Below are positions 31,828 through 34,002 of a stretch of 34,002 nucleotides of DNA, piece by piece; positions within the stretch are counted from its first letter, which is position 1, and the number at the start of each line of letters is the position of its first letter. Source of the DNA: an uncultured Bacteroides sp. Its GTDB lineage: Bacteria > Bacteroidota > Bacteroidia > Bacteroidales > Bacteroidaceae. Below the pieces are notes generated by a model. The model did not search any database. It was not told where the DNA came from and saw only the letters and a program-made list of their open reading frames with translations. The DNA lies in assembly GCA_959606905.1 (NCBI GenBank), contig CAUHML010000033.1:1-34002 (forward strand), written 5' to 3'. Made by a program: the position numbers and the translations under genes.

Positions 31828-34002
31828 TTATTTAGTCACCTTGTAAGTTCCACTTCCATACTCCTTTGACTTCATCTCTCCGGGAAGGGTTACGGTAGCG
31901 GTAACACCCTTAGGAATGGTGAATTCCCAAATCCAGGTATCTCCTTCGTATTTCCAGGCACTCTTGATGAGTCCGGCGGCGGAACGGTATTCGGCAGTTA
32001 CGTGTCCCAATCGCTTGTCTGGAATGGGCTTCATAATGATATGCTTGAAGCCGGGAGTAGCAGGATCGGCTGCAATGCCGGCAACGGTTTCCCAAATCCA
32101 TTCACATACGCATCCGTAGGCATAATGATTGAAGCTGTTCATGCCGCGTGGTCCCATTCCTTTGTCTATCATATAGCTGTTCCACCGTTCCCAAATGGTG
32201 GTGGCTCCATTGTCCACAGAATACAGCCAGCTTGGGTTCTTACGTTGAAAGAGTAGTTCATAGGCAATGTCTTCCATACCATTCTCCGTGAGGGTAGCCA
32301 TGAGGATGGATGTACCCAGAAACCCGGTCTGCAAACAAAGATCGTGTTGTGCGAAGTTTTCACGCAGGCGGTCTATCATCTTCGCTTTGGGTTCGCCTTC
32401 CAAAAGCTGGTTTTTCAAGGCGAACAAGGCAGGAGTTTGCATAGTGTTGAGGATGGCGGTTTTGAAAGTACCGTCCTCATTGAGGAAATTCTCTTTGATG
32501 TATGCCTTTGCCGAATCGGCCATTTGCTGGTACTTGGCGGCATCGCGACCGGTGGCGGCAGCCATATCTCGCATCATGAAAGCATCTATCACCCAGTAGG
32601 AAGCGCTCAAATAGTTCCAATAGCTGACGGCATCAGGAAGCGGACCTTGGGGAGAGAAAGCCAGTCCGCTACAACTTTCCAGCGGTTCGTAGCTCAACCA
32701 GTCGGCCCATTGGTAGTTGCCATTCTCACCGCAGAGAGTCTCGTGGTTATACTTGGTGTCGTTGATGTGGTTCATAAACAGGTCCATGGCGTTCCAGCTC
32801 TCCTCAATAATTTGCGTGTCACCGAATTGCTTCCATACCGTCCAGGGCACGATGATTCCGGCATCGGCCCAACCCAAACGCATTTTCTCATCACCGTATT
32901 GCGCCAAGGGAGCCACTCCGGGGAATCCGCCCAAACTGTTCTGTGTATCGCGCATGTCACGCATCCACTTGTGAAAGAACTTCATGGTGTTAGCAAAGAA
33001 CGTACCGGTTTCTGCAAACACTTGTGTGTCTGCTGTCCAGCCCAGACGCTCGTCGCGTTGCGGACAGTCGGTGGGTATGGACAGGTAGTTGGATAGCTGT
33101 CCCCAATAAGTGTTGGAGATGAGCTTGTTCACAAGGTCGTTGCCTGTGGTGATAGTGCCGGTCTCCAGTTCCTTTGCGATGGAAGTAACGGGGATGGACT
33201 TCAACGACTTGATGGCAACATTCCCGGTGGCAGTTATGGAGACATAGCGGTAACCGAAGAAGGTGCAGTGAGGATAATAGGCCACATAGTTATCTCCGCC
33301 AGCAAAGGTGTAATCCAGACGGATGCCGGTGTGGGGGATGCGCAGGTTTTCGCGATGGCAGCTTCCTTCCGGACCGTCCATGCCACGAATCTTAGCGCCA
33401 TTGCCGTCATTGAGCAGCTCTGCAGGAAGGCAGGTCAGCACCGTGCCCTCGGCAGCTTTGAATACGAAAGAGGGTACGCCAGCACAATTCTGTCCGAAGT
33501 CCACCACTAACGTCTCTCCCGGACTTACGGTCATTTCCGTACCCGATGCGAACTCACGGGCGATAATTACCTTACCGAACTCATTCTCCTTTGCTCTTTC
33601 TACATTCTTCCAAATGTATGCTTTGACAGGAGCAAGTGCGAGATCAGTACGCAGATAAACTTCCGCTCCATCCGAAGGCAGGATATCGCCAGAGAATTCG
33701 GTGTTCTCTTCGGGCGTGGAGAGTTTCTCCACGCATTCGTAGCCCATCGGCTCGCGTGCATCATACTCTTCTCCGTCAAAGATACCAGCATGTTTCACTG
33801 GGCCGGCAATTCCGGCTTTCCAATTTTTAAGATCAGTACCGTAACGCTTTTTGCTTCCGTCAGAAAAAGTCAGTTCCAGTACACCACGGAAGGCACATTT
33901 CTTGCCTATCATGCCGTCATATCCTCCAGGGGTTATGATTTTGTCAGCCCACCATCCCGGCGTCACCTGTACGGAGAGCATATTCTCGGCGTTTGGCTTG
34001 GT
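31828..34002 (-). CDS. GH78 alpha-L-rhamnosidase, N-terminal part outside the window
   Basis: Exo-acting rhamnosidase. At least 724 residues are present, and the frame is still open at the right edge, so the start (with signal peptide and N-terminal sandwich domains) lies beyond it. The ATG at 33981 is internal. An N-terminal beta-rich portion with VDFGQNCAG leads into the (alpha/alpha)6 catalytic domain. That domain shows DCPQRDERLGWTADTQVF (general acid region), YQWADWL, GATTIWERWNSY (the Glu of WERW is the likely base) and MNSFNHYAYG, all GH78 hallmarks. A C-terminal beta-domain closes the protein. Codons are visibly richer in G and C than in the SusCD regions (about 50% in a hand-counted line against about 42%). 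It is not obviously part of the mannoside locus and probably belongs to a separate rhamnoside-degrading cluster to the right. Confidence 0.93.
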   Translation of the reverse strand, partial: TKPNAENMLSVQVTPGWWADKIITPGGYDGMIGKKCAFRGVLELTFSDGSKKRYGTDLKNWKAGIAGPVKHAGIFDGEEYDAREPMGYECVEKLSTPEENTEFSGDILPSDGAEVYLRTDLALAPVKAYIWKNVERAKENEFGKVIIAREFASGTEMTVSPGETLVVDFGQNCAGVPSFVFKAAEGTVLTCLPAELLNDGNGAKIRGMDGPEGSCHRENLRIPHTGIRLDYTFAGGDNYVAYYPHCTFFGYRYVSITATGNVAIKSLKSIPVTSIAKELETGTITTGNDLVNKLISNTYWGQLSNYLSIPTDCPQRDERLGWTADTQVFAETGTFFANTMKFFHKWMRDMRDTQNSLGGFPGVAPLAQYGDEKMRLGWADAGIIVPWTVWKQFGDTQIIEESWNAMDLFMNHINDTKYNHETLCGENGNYQWADWLSYEPLESCSGLAFSPQGPLPDAVSYWNYLSASYWVIDAFMMRDMAAATGRDAAKYQQMADSAKAYIKENFLNEDGTFKTAILNTMQTPALFALKNQLLEGEPKAKMIDRLRENFAQHDLCLQTGFLGTSILMATLTENGMEDIAYELLFQRKNPSWLYSVDNGATTIWERWNSYMIDKGMGPRGMNSFNHYAYGCVCEWIWETVAGIAADPATPGFKHIIMKPIPDKRLGHVTAEYRSAAGLIKSAWKYEGDTWIWEFTIPKGVTATVTLPGEMKSKEYGSGTYKVTK

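Noticed and set aside
32344..33096. 250-residue plus-strand open frame inside the rhamnosidase region
   Set aside because: It lies antisense to strong GH78 motifs, has no recognisable family and no promoter. It is a by-product of GC-richer codons on the other strand.
33979..33981. ATG at 33981 as the start of the rhamnosidase
   Set aside because: The frame stays open to the window edge, and the N-terminal domains and signal peptide of GH78 enzymes are missing, so this Met is internal.

Overview
The window looks like chromosomal DNA of a gut Bacteroides or close Bacteroidales relative. It carries two SusC/SusD outer-membrane uptake pairs, many signal-peptide or lipoprotein-type exported proteins, GH92 and GH78 glycosidases, and start regions without strong Shine-Dalgarno sequences. 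Several promoters fit the Bacteroides pattern of a TTTG-like -33 element and TAnnTTTG at -7. No rRNA, tRNA, CRISPR array, insertion sequence or phage gene was recognised.

Layout. (1) 1-779 is a non-coding leader with hairpins and a 22-bp-period repeat, ending in a good promoter. (2) 780-7028 (+) is an operon of SusC, SusD, a 68-residue lipoprotein and a two-repeat Calx-beta-like lipoprotein. It ends at a strong terminator shared with the facing operon. (3) 12215-7129 (-) holds two overlapping zinc-metalloprotease paralogues. The upstream one has an intact HExxHxxGxxH site. The downstream one has lost the catalytic Glu and two of the three zinc His. (4) 14972-12348 (-) encodes a membrane-spanning regulator with a LamG-like/beta-propeller periplasmic half and a winged-helix (SARP/BTAD-like) cytoplasmic half. 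(5) 23179-15093 (-) is a second operon: SusC, SusD, a GH99-like lipoprotein whose two expected catalytic Glu are replaced, and a fusion of a metallophosphoesterase to a GH71/99-like domain with both Glu present. (6) 23411-27930 (+), divergent from it, encodes a divergent GH92 mannosidase, a second metallophosphoesterase and an alkaline phosphatase. (7) 28004-28879 (-) is an EamA/DMT transporter. (8) 29009-31694 (+) is an AAA-ATPase/PD-(D/E)XK protein followed by a nucleotidyltransferase-HEPN protein. (9) From 31828 to the window edge (-) is a GH78 alpha-L-rhamnosidase lacking its N-terminus.

How the genes may work together (inference). Regions 5 and 6 look like one divergently transcribed polysaccharide utilisation locus. 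It combines mannosidase-type glycosidases (GH92, GH99-like) with three phosphatase or phosphodiesterase modules, so a phosphate-bearing alpha-mannoside (phosphomannan, phosphorylated N-glycan or GPI-like glycan) is the most economical substrate guess. Regions 2 and 3 look like a peptide or glycopeptide uptake locus, since a SusCD importer faces two secreted metalloprotease-family proteins. Both loci contain an apparently active enzyme beside a relative stripped of catalytic residues, which suggests that the degenerate copies bind ligand. The regulator between the loci could control either one.
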